Below are positions 49,217 through 57,918 of a stretch of DNA of 64,000 nucleotides, piece after piece; position 1 is the first letter of the stretch; every line of letters starts with the position of its first letter. The notes below the pieces were generated by a model. That model did no database searches, was not told where the DNA came from, and was given only the letters and a program-made list of their open reading frames with translations. Source of the stretch: Nocardia inohanensis NBRC 100128. GTDB taxonomy: Bacteria; Actinomycetota; Actinomycetes; Mycobacteriales; Mycobacteriaceae. Location of the stretch: NCBI RefSeq assembly GCF_001612945.1, contig NZ_BDBK01000019.1:62001-126000 (forward strand), written 5' to 3'. The position numbers and the translations under genes were made by a program.

Positions 49217-50830
49217 TCAGTGGCTGCTGCCACCGCTCGGCTGCTGCGCCTCGAGGGCTTCGAGCATCTTGTGCTCTTCCTCGTGCGCCAGCTCGACGTT
49301 CTTCTCCTGCTGCGCCGGCGGGTCGGCGAAGAGGAAGGAACCGGTGCCGGGCTTGCCGGCCGAACCCAGCTTGGACATCTTCTTGGGCACCGGGGCGCCC
49401 TGGTACTCCAGCGGGATGGCGTGGCCGTGCGAGTCCACGCCGCCCAGGGGCTGGTGGATTTCGATGTACTCGCCGTGCGGGAGCCGCTTGATCACACCGG
49501 TTTCGACGCCGTGCTCGAGCACCGCGCGGTCGCTGCGCTGCAAGCCGATGCAGAAGCGGTAGGCCACGAAGTAGGCGATCGGCGGGGCGACCAGCAGGGC
49601 AATGCGGAAGAACCAGGTCGTCGCGTTCAGCGAGATCGAGAACTTCAGCGAGATGATGTCGTTGACACAGGCCAGGGTCAGCACCAGGTAGAACGCGATG
49701 GCCATGGCACCGATGGCGGTGCGGACCGGCACGTCGCGCGGACGCTGGAGCAGGTTGTGGCGGGCGGTGTCGCCGGTGAGGCGCTTCTCGATCCAGGGGT
49801 AGGCCACCAGGACGGTGAAGACCAGACCCATGATCAACGCGACCCAGAACGGCGCCGGGACCGTGTAGCGGCCCAGGTACAGCTCCCACGGCGGCATGAG
49901 ACGCGCCATACCGTCGGTCCACATCATGTAGAAGTCGGGCTGCGAACCCGCGGAGACCTGAGACGGGTTGTAGGGACCCAGGTTCCAGATCGGGTTGATC
50001 TGGAGCACGCCACCCATGATGGCGACGACGCCGAGGGTGAAGGCGAAGAACGCACCCTGGTCGGCGGCGAACACCGGGACGATGCGGGCGCCGACGACGT
50101 TCTTCTCGGTGCGGCCCGGTCCGGGGAACTGGGTGTGCTTCTGGTACCAGACCAGCGCCACGTGGGCGGCGATCAGCGCCAGGATGATGCCCGGGAGCAG
50201 CAGCACGTGCGCGATGTACAGGCGCGGGATGATGATGTGGCCCGGGAAGTCACCGGCGAAGATCAGCCAGTGAATCCAGGTGCCCACCACCGGAACACCG
50301 ATGGTGATGCCCGAGAAGGCCGCGCGCAGACCGGTACCCGAGAGCAGGTCGTCCGGCAGCGAGTAACCGAAGAAGCCTTCGAACATCGCCAGGATGAGCA
50401 GCAGCGAGCCGATCACCCAGTTCGCCTCACGCGGCTTGCGGAACGCGCCGGTGAAGAAGATGCGGAACAGGTGGATGATGATCGACGCCGCGAACAGCAG
50501 CGCCGCCCAGTGGTGCACCTGGCGCACGAACAGACCGCCGCGCACCTCGAAGGAGATGTCGAGCGCGGTCTCGTAGGCCCGCGACATGGTGACACCGCGC
50601 AACGGCTGGTAGGCGCCGTTGTAGACGGTCTCCGACATGGACGGGTCGAAGTACAGGGTCAGGTAGACACCCGACAGCAGCAGGATGATGAACGCGTACA
50701 ACGCGATCTCACCGAGCAGGAAGGACCAGTGGGTCGGGAAGACCTTGTTGATGGAGCGCTTGGCGAACGCCGCCAGGTGGTAGCGCTCGTCCATTTCGTT
50801 CGCCTGGACGGCGGCTTTGCTCGGGCTCAT
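49217..50830 (-). CDS. qcrB: Cytochrome bc1 complex cytochrome b subunit QcrB
   Basis: Menaquinol-oxidising membrane subunit of respiratory complex III (537 aa, eight or more helices). The heme-binding His residues are in RQVHHWAALLFAASIIIHLFRIF and in the RLYIAHVLLLPG helix; the Qo-site loop reads PIWNLGPYNPSQ (PEW-like). A long C-terminal extension (about 410-537) is typical of actinobacterial QcrB, which forms a supercomplex with cytochrome c oxidase. Start overlaps the qcrA stop by 4 bp. Matches Rv2196. Confidence 0.95.
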   Translation of the reverse strand: MSPSKAAVQANEMDERYHLAAFAKRSINKVFPTHWSFLLGEIALYAFIILLLSGVYLTLYFDPSMSETVYNGAYQPLRGVTMSRAYETALDISFEVRGGLFVRQVHHWAALLFAASIIIHLFRIFFTGAFRKPREANWVIGSLLLILAMFEGFFGYSLPDDLLSGTGLRAAFSGITIGVPVVGTWIHWLIFAGDFPGHIIIPRLYIAHVLLLPGIILALIAAHVALVWYQKHTQFPGPGRTEKNVVGARIVPVFAADQGAFFAFTLGVVAIMGGVLQINPIWNLGPYNPSQVSAGSQPDFYMMWTDGMARLMPPWELYLGRYTVPAPFWVALIMGLVFTVLVAYPWIEKRLTGDTARHNLLQRPRDVPVRTAIGAMAIAFYLVLTLACVNDIISLKFSISLNATTWFFRIALLVAPPIAYFVAYRFCIGLQRSDRAVLEHGVETGVIKRLPHGEYIEIHQPLGGVDSHGHAIPLEYQGAPVPKKMSKLGSAGKPGTGSFLFADPPAQQEKNVELAHEEEHKMLEALEAQQPSGGSSH

Positions 50831-51975
50831 GAACGACGCTCCCAGAAGGCCGGGCCGAGGGGCTCGATGAAGTCGTGTGCGGCGACCAGGTAGCCCTCGG
50901 CGTTGACGGTGATCGCCAGCTGCGGCAGCGCGCGGGCGGCGGGACCGAAGACCGGCTTACCCCATTCGGTCGCGGAGAACTGCGACTGGTGGCAGGGGCA
51001 CAGAATCCGGTTGGTCTGCTGCTCGAACAGCGAGGTGGGGCAGCCGAGGTGGGTGCAGATCTTCGAGTAGGCGAAGTAGTCGCCGTAGTTGAAGCTCTCC
51101 TGGCCCTTGCGCTTGATGGCGTGCTCGGCGTCGTGGGTGCGCAGGCGAATCAGCATGACCGCGTTGCGAATTCCACGCAGCGACTCCAGGGTGGCGTGCT
51201 CGTTGCCGCGCCACTCTTCCTTCCAGGGGAAGACGGTCTCCATGGCGCCGGCGTCCAGATCCTCCGGGCGCACCAGCACGACATCCTCGGGACGGCCGGT
51301 GTCACGGCGCAGGTAGACGGTCTGGCCCTCGTAGTCGGGGGTCCAGCCGGAGACCCACAGCGGCGACTTGTCGCCCTTGGCCCACGGGTTCTTGATCATG
51401 CCGCCGGCGAAGACGAACAGCGCGCCGATACCGAACATGCCCGCGCCCAGGCCCGCGGTGCGGGTGATGAGCTTGCGGCGACCCAGGGTCGAGGTCTCGG
51501 CGGCGTCCTGCAACTGCGCGACCAGGGTGCGGCGGTTGGCCTGCGACGAAATGCCGTCGTGGCGGTCCTGCACCGAGATCTCGGCGGGGATGAAGTGCTT
51601 GCGGATGAGCACCACGGCCACACCGATGGCCAGGATGGAAATACCCAGCGTCAGACCGTACAGCGGAGTGGTCCACGTGTACGCGGCATTGCCTTCGTCG
51701 TTGCGGCCCTTGTACTCCCAGGGCCAGAACAGGTAGACGCCGATGAGCGCCGCACCCGCGAGCGCGGAGATGGCGAACCACAGCGCGACCTTGCGCTCGG
51801 CGCGCTTCTCGGCCTTGGTGCCGGGCACCGGCCAGCGCGGCGCGCGGTAGGCGACGTCGACGCCGTCCATCTCGGTACCGAGCTTGACCAGCTCGTCCCG
51901 CGACATGGCATCGAGCTGCTCATCGGTGGGTTCGGTGGGGATGGCCCCCATGGCTTTTTGCTCCTGTTCGCTCAT
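50827..51975 (-). CDS. qcrA: Cytochrome bc1 complex Rieske iron-sulfur subunit QcrA
   Basis: Rieske protein of 382 aa with three predicted N-terminal helices, as in actinobacteria. The [2Fe-2S] ligands are in CTHLGCPTS and CPCHQSQF near residues 305-330. ATG at 51975 was chosen because it overlaps the qcrC stop by 4 bp (ATGA). Passes electrons from menaquinol to the diheme QcrC. Confidence 0.95.
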   Translation of the reverse strand: MSEQEQKAMGAIPTEPTDEQLDAMSRDELVKLGTEMDGVDVAYRAPRWPVPGTKAEKRAERKVALWFAISALAGAALIGVYLFWPWEYKGRNDEGNAAYTWTTPLYGLTLGISILAIGVAVVLIRKHFIPAEISVQDRHDGISSQANRRTLVAQLQDAAETSTLGRRKLITRTAGLGAGMFGIGALFVFAGGMIKNPWAKGDKSPLWVSGWTPDYEGQTVYLRRDTGRPEDVVLVRPEDLDAGAMETVFPWKEEWRGNEHATLESLRGIRNAVMLIRLRTHDAEHAIKRKGQESFNYGDYFAYSKICTHLGCPTSLFEQQTNRILCPCHQSQFSATEWGKPVFGPAARALPQLAITVNAEGYLVAAHDFIEPLGPAFWERRS

Positions 51976-52835
51976 GACCGGGAACCGATCCACATCGCGG
52001 AACCGACCAGGGCCACGATGCCGATCAGCCACATGGCCAGGCCTTCGGTCGCGGGGCCGAAACCGCCGAGACCCCAGCCGCCTTCGGACTTGGTCTCCAT
52101 GCGGTCCTTGATGTACGCGACGATGTCCTTCTTCTCCTCCGGCGTCAGCTGCCGGTCGGAGAACTTCGGCATGTTCTGCGGGCCGGTCAGCATCGCGAGG
52201 TAGATCTGCTGCTCGGAGGCTTCCTCCAGCGGCGGCGCGAACTTACCGGAGGACAGCGCGCCGCCCTTGCCGGTGAAGTTGTGGCAGGAGGCGCAGTTCA
52301 TGCGGAACAGCTCGCCGCCGCGGCCGAGGTCGCCGCCTTCGATGATCGATTCCTGGGCGATCTCGCCGTTGGCGTCGCGCAGCACGGTCGGGCCGCCACC
52401 GTTGGACTGGATGTAGGCACCCAGCGCGTCGGTCTGGCGGGCATCGAACTTGGCGGGCTTGCGCTCGATCTGAGCCTCGTTGCGCGCGGCCGGCATACGG
52501 CCGGAGGAAACCTGGAAGTAGACCGCGGCCTCACCGACGCCGATCAGGCTGGGGCCGCGATCCTGGACACCCTGCAAGTTCACACCGTGGCAGGTGACGC
52601 AGGAGGTGTCGTAGATCTGCTTGCCCTCGCGGATCAGCGCGGACTGGTCCTCGTGCGCGGTCGCGACCTGCGCCTGCGGAGTCAGGGCCGCAGCCGCGAA
52701 GCCGGCTCCGACGAGGCCCATCAGAAGAACCAGACCGCCGGCCAGCTTGCGCCGCATACGACGCTGCTTCCGGGTCTTGGTGGCCTCGCCGTTCCCTTCG
52801 CTGGGATCTGGCGCTGACGGGGGAGATGAACTCAT
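51972..52835 (-). CDS. qcrC: Cytochrome bc1 complex diheme cytochrome c subunit QcrC
   Basis: 287-aa membrane-anchored cytochrome with two class I heme sites, CVTCH (79-83) and CASCH (181-185). An N-terminal membrane helix (about 32-50) and a C-terminal helix (about 262-282) anchor it. The two-heme form bypasses a soluble cytochrome c and hands electrons straight to cytochrome aa3. ATG at 52835. Matches Rv2194. Confidence 0.95.
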   Translation of the reverse strand: MSSSPPSAPDPSEGNGEATKTRKQRRMRRKLAGGLVLLMGLVGAGFAAAALTPQAQVATAHEDQSALIREGKQIYDTSCVTCHGVNLQGVQDRGPSLIGVGEAAVYFQVSSGRMPAARNEAQIERKPAKFDARQTDALGAYIQSNGGGPTVLRDANGEIAQESIIEGGDLGRGGELFRMNCASCHNFTGKGGALSSGKFAPPLEEASEQQIYLAMLTGPQNMPKFSDRQLTPEEKKDIVAYIKDRMETKSEGGWGLGGFGPATEGLAMWLIGIVALVGSAMWIGSRS

Positions 52836-52923
52836 CTGTGTCCCTTTGGAGTAGACGGAACCGACTTGTACAAGTTTTGGTGCCGACGGCGGGGGCTGGC
52901 TGCCGTCGAAGCGCTCGCCCGGG

Positions 52924-53535
52924 TTAGCGGACGAAGTAGATCGTGGCGAAGAGCCCGATCCAGACGATGTCGACGAAGTGCCAGTAGTAGGACACGACGA
53001 TGGCCGCGGTGGCCTGCGCCGGGGTGAACTTGCTGAGCGTGGTGCGGATCAGCAGGAACACGAACGCGATGAGACCGCCGATCACGTGCAGGCCGTGGAA
53101 GCCGGTGGTGATGTAGAAGACCGAGCCGTACACGGAGCTGGAGATCGAGGTGCCCTCGGCGACCAGGTGGTAGTACTCGTAGCCCTGTCCGCCGACGAAG
53201 AAGGCGCCCATGATCAGCGTGATCAGGTACCAGCGACGCAGACCGAAGACGTCGCCCTTCTCCGCTGCGAACACACCCATCTGGCAGGTGAAGGAAGATG
53301 CGACCAGGACGGCGGTCACCGGCACGGCGAGCTTGAGATTCAGCTCGGTCGGCTCCGGCGGCCAGTTCCCGTGGGCCTGAGCGCGGGCGACAAAGTACAT
53401 GGCGAACAGGCCGGCGAAGAACATCAGCTCGCTCGACAGCCAGATGATGGTACCGACGCTGACCATGTTGGGCCGGTTCAGCGAATGCACTCGCTGGGTA
53501 ATGGCCGATCCTGGGGTCCCTACTGCGGTCGTCAC
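52924..53535 (-). CDS. ctaE: Cytochrome c oxidase subunit III CtaE
   Basis: 203-aa membrane subunit of the aa3 oxidase with five helices. GTIIWLSSELMFFAGLFAMYF, the acidic helix with PPEPTELNLKLAVPVTAVLVASSFTCQ, and FHGLHVIGGLIAF and YYWHFVDIVWIGLF are family-typical. The start is GTG at 53535; CATACT ends 7 bases before it, so the mRNA is probably leaderless. Gap of 88 bp to qcrC. Matches Rv2193. Confidence 0.94.
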   Translation of the reverse strand: MTTAVGTPGSAITQRVHSLNRPNMVSVGTIIWLSSELMFFAGLFAMYFVARAQAHGNWPPEPTELNLKLAVPVTAVLVASSFTCQMGVFAAEKGDVFGLRRWYLITLIMGAFFVGGQGYEYYHLVAEGTSISSSVYGSVFYITTGFHGLHVIGGLIAFVFLLIRTTLSKFTPAQATAAIVVSYYWHFVDIVWIGLFATIYFVR

Positions 53536-53548
53536 GCCGGTAAGTATG
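53536..53548 (-). promoter_or_regulatory. Leaderless promoter of ctaE-qcrCAB
   Basis: On the minus strand CATACT (53548-53543) is followed by seven bases and the GTG start at 53535. Just upstream GTCGTACTACGAC is a small palindrome that could bind a regulator. Confidence 0.5.
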
Positions 53549-53711
53549 ACTCGTCGTAGTACGACAGGTGTAGGCGGGTACGAAACTTTGTCGCGCGTGT
53601 CGGAAAGCCCAGGGCGAGCGTGGCTCTCGCCGACCGCTCGGCGTGTCACGGAGCAGCCTAGATTGCCCAGGTAAGAGGAAGCTGAGCCGTATTTCGGAGG
53701 AGTGTGGGTCG

Positions 53712-54128
53712 ATGGCGTGGTGGCGTGGATTGTTCAAGCGCGGCGGGACAACGGAACTGGATGCGGGGCGGCCGGATCTGGTGGTGGTGGCGTCGAGTTT
53801 CGATGACGCCGAAGCGTGTTCGGCGGCGCTCGGGAAGGCCCTGAACTGGGCTCCGGACCGGCCGGTCGTTCTCCGCCATCACCTGCGAATACCGTCGCCG
53901 CGCGTGAATGAGGTGCAGATCATCGCGGAGCAGCTGGGCTATCACACCGGTTCGCTCGACGAATCCGACCCGGCCAAGCTGGTTTTGCAGCGCGTGCAAG
54001 TGCTCGATGCCCTGCACTGCTCCCAGGAGCGCTCCCGGATGGCCGCCATCGCGCATCGGCACGAGGGCGATGTGCTGGGCTGGGACGCGCTGCAACCGGC
54101 GGCACGGGAACCAGGGGAAAAGAATTAG
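53712..54128 (+). CDS. Conserved protein of unknown function upstream of trpD
   Basis: 138-aa soluble alpha/beta protein (PDLVVVASSFDDAEACSAALGKALNWAPDRPVVLRHHLRIP). It begins with a basic WWRGLFKRGG stretch. ATG at 53712 follows GGAGGAG by about 10 bases. The gene is divergent from ctaE and ends 24 bp before trpD. I do not recognise the family. Confidence 0.6.
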   Translation: MAWWRGLFKRGGTTELDAGRPDLVVVASSFDDAEACSAALGKALNWAPDRPVVLRHHLRIPSPRVNEVQIIAEQLGYHTGSLDESDPAKLVLQRVQVLDALHCSQERSRMAAIAHRHEGDVLGWDALQPAAREPGEKN

Positions 54129-54139
54129 CCCTTTCGCAC

Positions 54140-54152
54140 TACGCTTAGCGCC
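54140..54152 (+). promoter_or_regulatory. Leaderless promoter of trpD
   Basis: TACGCT at 54140-54145 is followed by seven bases and the ATG at 54153. A transcript from here would start at, or within a base of, the ATG. Confidence 0.5.
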
Positions 54153-55208
54153 ATGAGTGCGCGCAGCTGGCGAGAGATTCTCGGCATCCTCACCGACGGT
54201 AATGATCTGTCCGAGGACGAGGCCGCGTGGGCCATGAACGAGATCTTCACCGACAGCGCCACCTCCGCGCAGATCGCGGCGTTCGGCGTGGCCATGAAGA
54301 TGAAGGGCCCGACCCCCGCCGAACTGGGCGGTCTGGCCGCCGGCATGCTCGCGCACGCGCGCCGCGTCCGGGTCGATGCCGCGGCCGTCGATATCGTCGG
54401 CACCGGCGGTGATCGCTCGGGCACCGTGAACATCTCCACCATGTCCTCGATCGTGGTGGCGGCCACCGGAATTCCCGTGGTCAAGCACGGCAATCGGGCG
54501 GCCTCCTCCAAGAGCGGCGGCGCGGATGTGCTGGAGGCGCTCGGCGTGAAGATCGCGCTCGGGCCCGAGTCGGTCGCCGAATGCGTGCGCCAGGTGGGTA
54601 TCGGGTTCTGTTTCGCCCCGGTCTTCCATCCCTCGCTGCGCTTCGCCAGCCAGGCGCGCGGGGAGATCGGCATCCCGACCGTCTTCAATATCCTCGGGCC
54701 GCTGACCAATCCGGCCCAGCCGGGCGCGGGGCTGATCGGCTGCGCCTTCCCCGACCTGCTGCCGGTGATCGCGGGCGCGTTCGCCGAGCGCGGGGCTTCG
54801 GCCCTGGTGGTGCGCGGCAACGACGGTCTGGACGAGATCACCACGGCCGACACCACCGACGCCTGGGTGGTCTCCGGCGGCGAACGCTACGAAACCACCA
54901 TCGACCCAACGCGTCTCGGGATCGAGCGGGTCGCCCCCGAGGCGCTCAAGGGCGGCGACGCCTCCTTCAATGCCGTGATTGCCCGAAATATGCTGGCCGG
55001 TGAGCGCGGACCCGTTCGCGATGCGGTGCTGCTCAATTCCGCGGCCGCCGTGGTGGCCTACGAACTCCCCGGCACCAACCCCACCGTCGATGTCCACGAC
55101 AAGCTCGCGGGCGCCCTGGAGCGTGTCGCCGGCGCCATCGACACCGGTGCGGCCGCCGCTCTGCTGGATCGCTGGGTCGAGGTCACCAACAAGCTCGGCG
55201 ACAACTGA
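54153..55208 (+). CDS. trpD: Anthranilate phosphoribosyltransferase TrpD
   Basis: Second step of tryptophan synthesis: transfers phosphoribose from PRPP to anthranilate (351 aa). IVGTGGDRSGTVNISTMSS binds PRPP, VVKHGNRAASSKSGGADVLEALG and GIGFCFAPVFHPSLRFA bind anthranilate, FNILGPLTNPA and VVRGNDGLDEIT complete the family signature. No other trp gene is near, as in M. tuberculosis where trpD stands apart (Rv2192c). A palindromic element starts 7 bp after the stop. Confidence 0.95.
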   Translation: MSARSWREILGILTDGNDLSEDEAAWAMNEIFTDSATSAQIAAFGVAMKMKGPTPAELGGLAAGMLAHARRVRVDAAAVDIVGTGGDRSGTVNISTMSSIVVAATGIPVVKHGNRAASSKSGGADVLEALGVKIALGPESVAECVRQVGIGFCFAPVFHPSLRFASQARGEIGIPTVFNILGPLTNPAQPGAGLIGCAFPDLLPVIAGAFAERGASALVVRGNDGLDEITTADTTDAWVVSGGERYETTIDPTRLGIERVAPEALKGGDASFNAVIARNMLAGERGPVRDAVLLNSAAAVVAYELPGTNPTVDVHDKLAGALERVAGAIDTGAAAALLDRWVEVTNKLGDN

Positions 55209-55215
55209 CCCATAT

Positions 55216-55292
55216 TGTCATTCCGGCATGCTTTCGGCCGGAATCCGCCGGCAGCGAGTGAGATCCCGGCCGAAAATCATGCCGGGATGACA
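55216..55292 (+). repeat. 77-bp palindromic element after trpD
   Basis: Begins TGTCATTCCGGCATGCTTTC and ends ATCATGCCGGGATGACA, with inner arms GGCCGGAATCC and GATCCCGGCC. Same arm sequences and polarity as the murE copy; the centre differs. In RNA it would fold to a long hairpin and may serve as trpD terminator. Confidence 0.85.
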
Positions 55293-55363
55293 AAAGCAGC
55301 CGATTCCGGCCAGGTGTGTTGTTCTGCCGTGAAATACCTGGTAGCGGGCTACAGTTCGGCCCT

Positions 55364-55711
55364 ATGCGATCCGCGTTGTGGAAGCCTGGCGTGCGCGCCG
55401 GGCTGCTGGTGATCGGCGTGGTCGCCGCGGCCGCGCTGCTGATCGCCGGGGTGCCCGCCGGTGCACAGAGCTCACCTCAACCGGCCCGACAGGGCACGGA
55501 CCTCGGGGCGGTCGTGGTGGACGGCGAGGACTACCCGGATCCGTCCGGCTGCATGACGGTGCGCAGGGTGCCCCGGCGACTGTCGGTCGCCAACAACTCC
55601 GGCAAACCGGTCCGCGTCTATCTGCTGCCCGGCTGCAAGGGCGGCGTGACCGATGTGGTCGAGCCGGGCCGCACCGCCAATCCGCTCGGCGCCTCGTTCC
55701 AATCGTCGTAG
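55364..55711 (+). CDS. Small secreted protein of unknown function
   Basis: 115-aa protein with a clear signal peptide (GLLVIGVVAAAALLIAGVPAGAQ, cleavage near residue 35). The mature 80 residues hold two Cys (SGCMTVRR, LPGCKGG) likely paired in a small beta domain: RRLSVANNSGKPVRVYLLPGC. ATG at 55364. Family not recognised. Confidence 0.65.
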   Translation: MRSALWKPGVRAGLLVIGVVAAAALLIAGVPAGAQSSPQPARQGTDLGAVVVDGEDYPDPSGCMTVRRVPRRLSVANNSGKPVRVYLLPGCKGGVTDVVEPGRTANPLGASFQSS

Positions 55712-55722
55712 CTGTCCGATAA

Positions 55723-55998
55723 CTACTCGCCGATGGAGAAGCCCGCCTCCACATCGGCCCGCGAGTAGGACTTGAACGCGATATGGGTGTCGGTGCGAAT
55801 CACGCCCGGCGTCTTGTTGATCCGCCCGGTCACCACTTCGGCGATCTGCTCGTGGTCGCGCACCCGGACCTTGGCGATCAGGTCGACGTCGCCCGCGCAC
55901 GAGAACACCTCGGTCACACCGTCGATATCGGCCACCGCCTGCGCGGTCTCCGGGATGGCGGCGGACTCGGCGTGAATCAGGACGATCGCAGTAATCAT
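55723..55998 (-). CDS. Stand-alone Lrp/AsnC ligand-binding (RAM) domain protein
   Basis: 91-aa protein with only the effector-binding domain of the Lrp/AsnC family (ITAIVLIHAESAAIPETAQAVADIDGVTEVFSCAGDVDLIAKVRVRDHEQIAEVV) and no helix-turn-helix. Such stand-alone proteins bind amino acids and may modulate full-length Lrp regulators. It is convergent with the secreted-protein gene, 11 bp apart. In M. tuberculosis trpD is also near a gene of this kind, though I am not certain. Confidence 0.8.
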   Translation of the reverse strand: MITAIVLIHAESAAIPETAQAVADIDGVTEVFSCAGDVDLIAKVRVRDHEQIAEVVTGRINKTPGVIRTDTHIAFKSYSRADVEAGFSIGE

Positions 55999-56161
55999 GG
56001 GGCCAACTCTAGGTGATCGCGGGAGCGGCCCGTGCCTGCCCAATGGGACAAATCGGATCCTGATTTCGTGAATCCGCCTACCCGGCCCGGCGTTTCGGGC
56101 GATCATGGACCGAAAATGTGAACCGGCTTGTGGTCACACTGTGACTACCCAGGGGGTCGCG

Positions 56162-57076
56162 ATGTTCGCACAGCTCCGTGCACCCAAATCCGTACGCCGC
56201 GCGCGCAAAGCGGCGTCCAAGACCGCGAAATCCGGCCCACACGCCGGTGCGAAACCCGCAGCACACTCCGCAATGACACCCGCAACAGCCTCCGGTGCGG
56301 CACTCGCAGCACGTTCGACCGCGGCATTCGCGGCGCGATCGGGCGCGTCGGGCAGGCATCGCCGCCGAACCACCCGGGTCGACTGGCAGGTGCTGCCCAC
56401 TTGGCAGTGGCGGGCCGTCGGTGGCCGCCATCGCAAGGCGGAACCGAACTGGTTCCGGATCTACGCCGCCCGCGTCCTCGCCACCGGCGCGGCGGTCACC
56501 ATGATCGGCACCGCCGCGGCCGTCCCCGCGCACGCCGACACCCGGCCGGACGCGGTCGCCGGCGTCACCAATGACGTTCTCGCCACCATCAATTCGTTCA
56601 CCACCTTCACCCTCCCCGGCCTCGACCTGCCCGCCCTGTTCTCCCCCGACACCGCCATCGTGGTGCTCGGCTACGGCCTCCAGGACGACGGCGAGATGCG
56701 CCCCGAACTCATCAACCGCCTGCACGCGGGCTACGTCTCGGCCCTGCTCTCCCCCACCGCCCCCGTCATCGTCACCGGCGGGAACCCGCAGGCGGGCGTC
56801 ACCGAGGCGGAGGCGATGGCGAACTGGCTGATCGAGCGCGGCATCGCCGCTTCCCGCATCTTCACCGAGACGAAGGCGAACTCAACCGTCCAGAACGCGG
56901 CCTTCTCCGCCGAACTCATGAACGCGATCGGCGCCCACGCCGCCCTCCTCATCACCTCCGCGGACCATATCAACCGCGCCCTCAACAACTTCCGCGCCGC
57001 CGGCATCGCCGTCGTCGCCACCATGACCCCCGACCGCACCCCACTCTCCGCCGAACCCTTCGGCCCTGGGCAATAG
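56162..57076 (+). CDS. YdcF/SanA-like DUF218 protein, secreted
   Basis: 304-aa protein. A basic region of about 95 residues precedes a signal-anchor-like segment (ARVLATGAAVTMIGTAAAVPAHA, about 104-126). The DUF218 core is AIVVLGYGLQDDGEMRPELINRLHAGY, APVIVTGGNPQAGVTEAEAMANWLIERGI and ETKANSTVQNAAFSAELM. Related proteins act in envelope assembly in other bacteria. ATG at 56162 follows AGGGGG; an upstream GTG is possible. A palindromic element follows its stop. Confidence 0.8.
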   Translation: MFAQLRAPKSVRRARKAASKTAKSGPHAGAKPAAHSAMTPATASGAALAARSTAAFAARSGASGRHRRRTTRVDWQVLPTWQWRAVGGRHRKAEPNWFRIYAARVLATGAAVTMIGTAAAVPAHADTRPDAVAGVTNDVLATINSFTTFTLPGLDLPALFSPDTAIVVLGYGLQDDGEMRPELINRLHAGYVSALLSPTAPVIVTGGNPQAGVTEAEAMANWLIERGIAASRIFTETKANSTVQNAAFSAELMNAIGAHAALLITSADHINRALNNFRAAGIAVVATMTPDRTPLSAEPFGPGQ

Positions 57077-57096
57077 CCCGCCTACGACAGTCCCCT

Positions 57097-57184
57097 CGTC
57101 ATTCCGACGAGCTCTCGGCCGGAATCCAGACGGTTCGTTCATTCCCGCTGTGTGGATCCCGGCCAAGGACATGCCGGGATGACG
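57097..57184 (+). repeat. 88-bp palindromic element after the ydcF-like gene
   Basis: Begins CGTCATTCCGACGAGCTCTC and ends GGACATGCCGGGATGACG, with GGCCGGAATCC and GGATCCCGGCC as inner arms. The centre is about 11 bp longer than in the murE copy. It lies in the 178-bp gap between two convergent genes. Confidence 0.85.
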
Positions 57185-57254
57185 TGGGCGTCACCTGCCG
57201 CGCCGGGATCGGAGCGGTGGCTCCCCCCGGCTCCGGGCGACTGCCCCGCAGTCG

Positions 57255-57896
57255 TCAGCGCAAGAGCTCGCGTGTCGCACTGTCTCGCAACCACTGTCCG
57301 TAATGGGCGGCCGTCCAGCCCCGCCGTCGGCGGAGCAAGCGGAAGACGTGTGGTGAGGCCATTGCGAACAGGACGTCGGCGGCTGTTTCGGCGTCCACGC
57401 CCGCGCGCAGGTTGCCCTGATCGGCCAGCGCGCGGGTGCAGGTGAGCCAGAATGCGCGGGTGGCTTCCGCGCCCGCGTCACCCCAGGCACGCAGCTGCGG
57501 GTCGGCGGCTTCCGCGTCCACGCCGACCATGATGAGATCGCCTGCGCGCTCGAATAATTCGGCCGTGTACTCGACCAGGCGGCCGACAGCGGCGTGCGGA
57601 TCGGGGTCGGCGAGGGCGTCGAGCACCTCCGCGCGGTCGGCCACGGCGATCGGTTCTTCATCGCCGACGATGGCCACGTCCAAGGTGTGGCGGAAGAGTT
57701 CCAGTTTGCCGGGGAAGGAATCGTAGAGCGTGCGCTCGCCCACTCCGGCGCGCTTGGCGACCGCGCGTAACGGCGTTGCCGCGTAGCCGTTTTCGATGAA
57801 CAGCTCGGTGGCCGCGCGGCGGATGGCGGCGCGTGTCGCCGCGGCCGATTCGGCGCGTTTCGCCGCCCGGTACGGCCTCTTGACGGAGTCGCTCAC
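57255..57896 (-). CDS. TetR-family regulator
   Basis: 213-aa repressor. ATRAAIRRAATELFIENGYAATPLRAVAKRAGVGERTLYDSFPGKLELFRHTLD is the N-terminal DNA-binding domain; the rest is a typical ligand-binding helical domain. Start GTG at 57896. It is divergent from a VOC gene, and the 64-bp gap contains an inverted repeat (57919-57937) likely to be its operator. Confidence 0.85.
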   Translation of the reverse strand: MSDSVKRPYRAAKRAESAAATRAAIRRAATELFIENGYAATPLRAVAKRAGVGERTLYDSFPGKLELFRHTLDVAIVGDEEPIAVADRAEVLDALADPDPHAAVGRLVEYTAELFERAGDLIMVGVDAEAADPQLRAWGDAGAEATRAFWLTCTRALADQGNLRAGVDAETAADVLFAMASPHVFRLLRRRRGWTAAHYGQWLRDSATRELLR

Positions 57897-57918
57897 GGGG
57901 AGGATTCTATCAATATCT

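Noticed and set aside
49031..52817. Long plus-strand frames opposite qcrB, qcrA and qcrC
   Set aside because: They are antisense shadows of the respiratory genes, which carry complete heme and iron-sulfur motifs.
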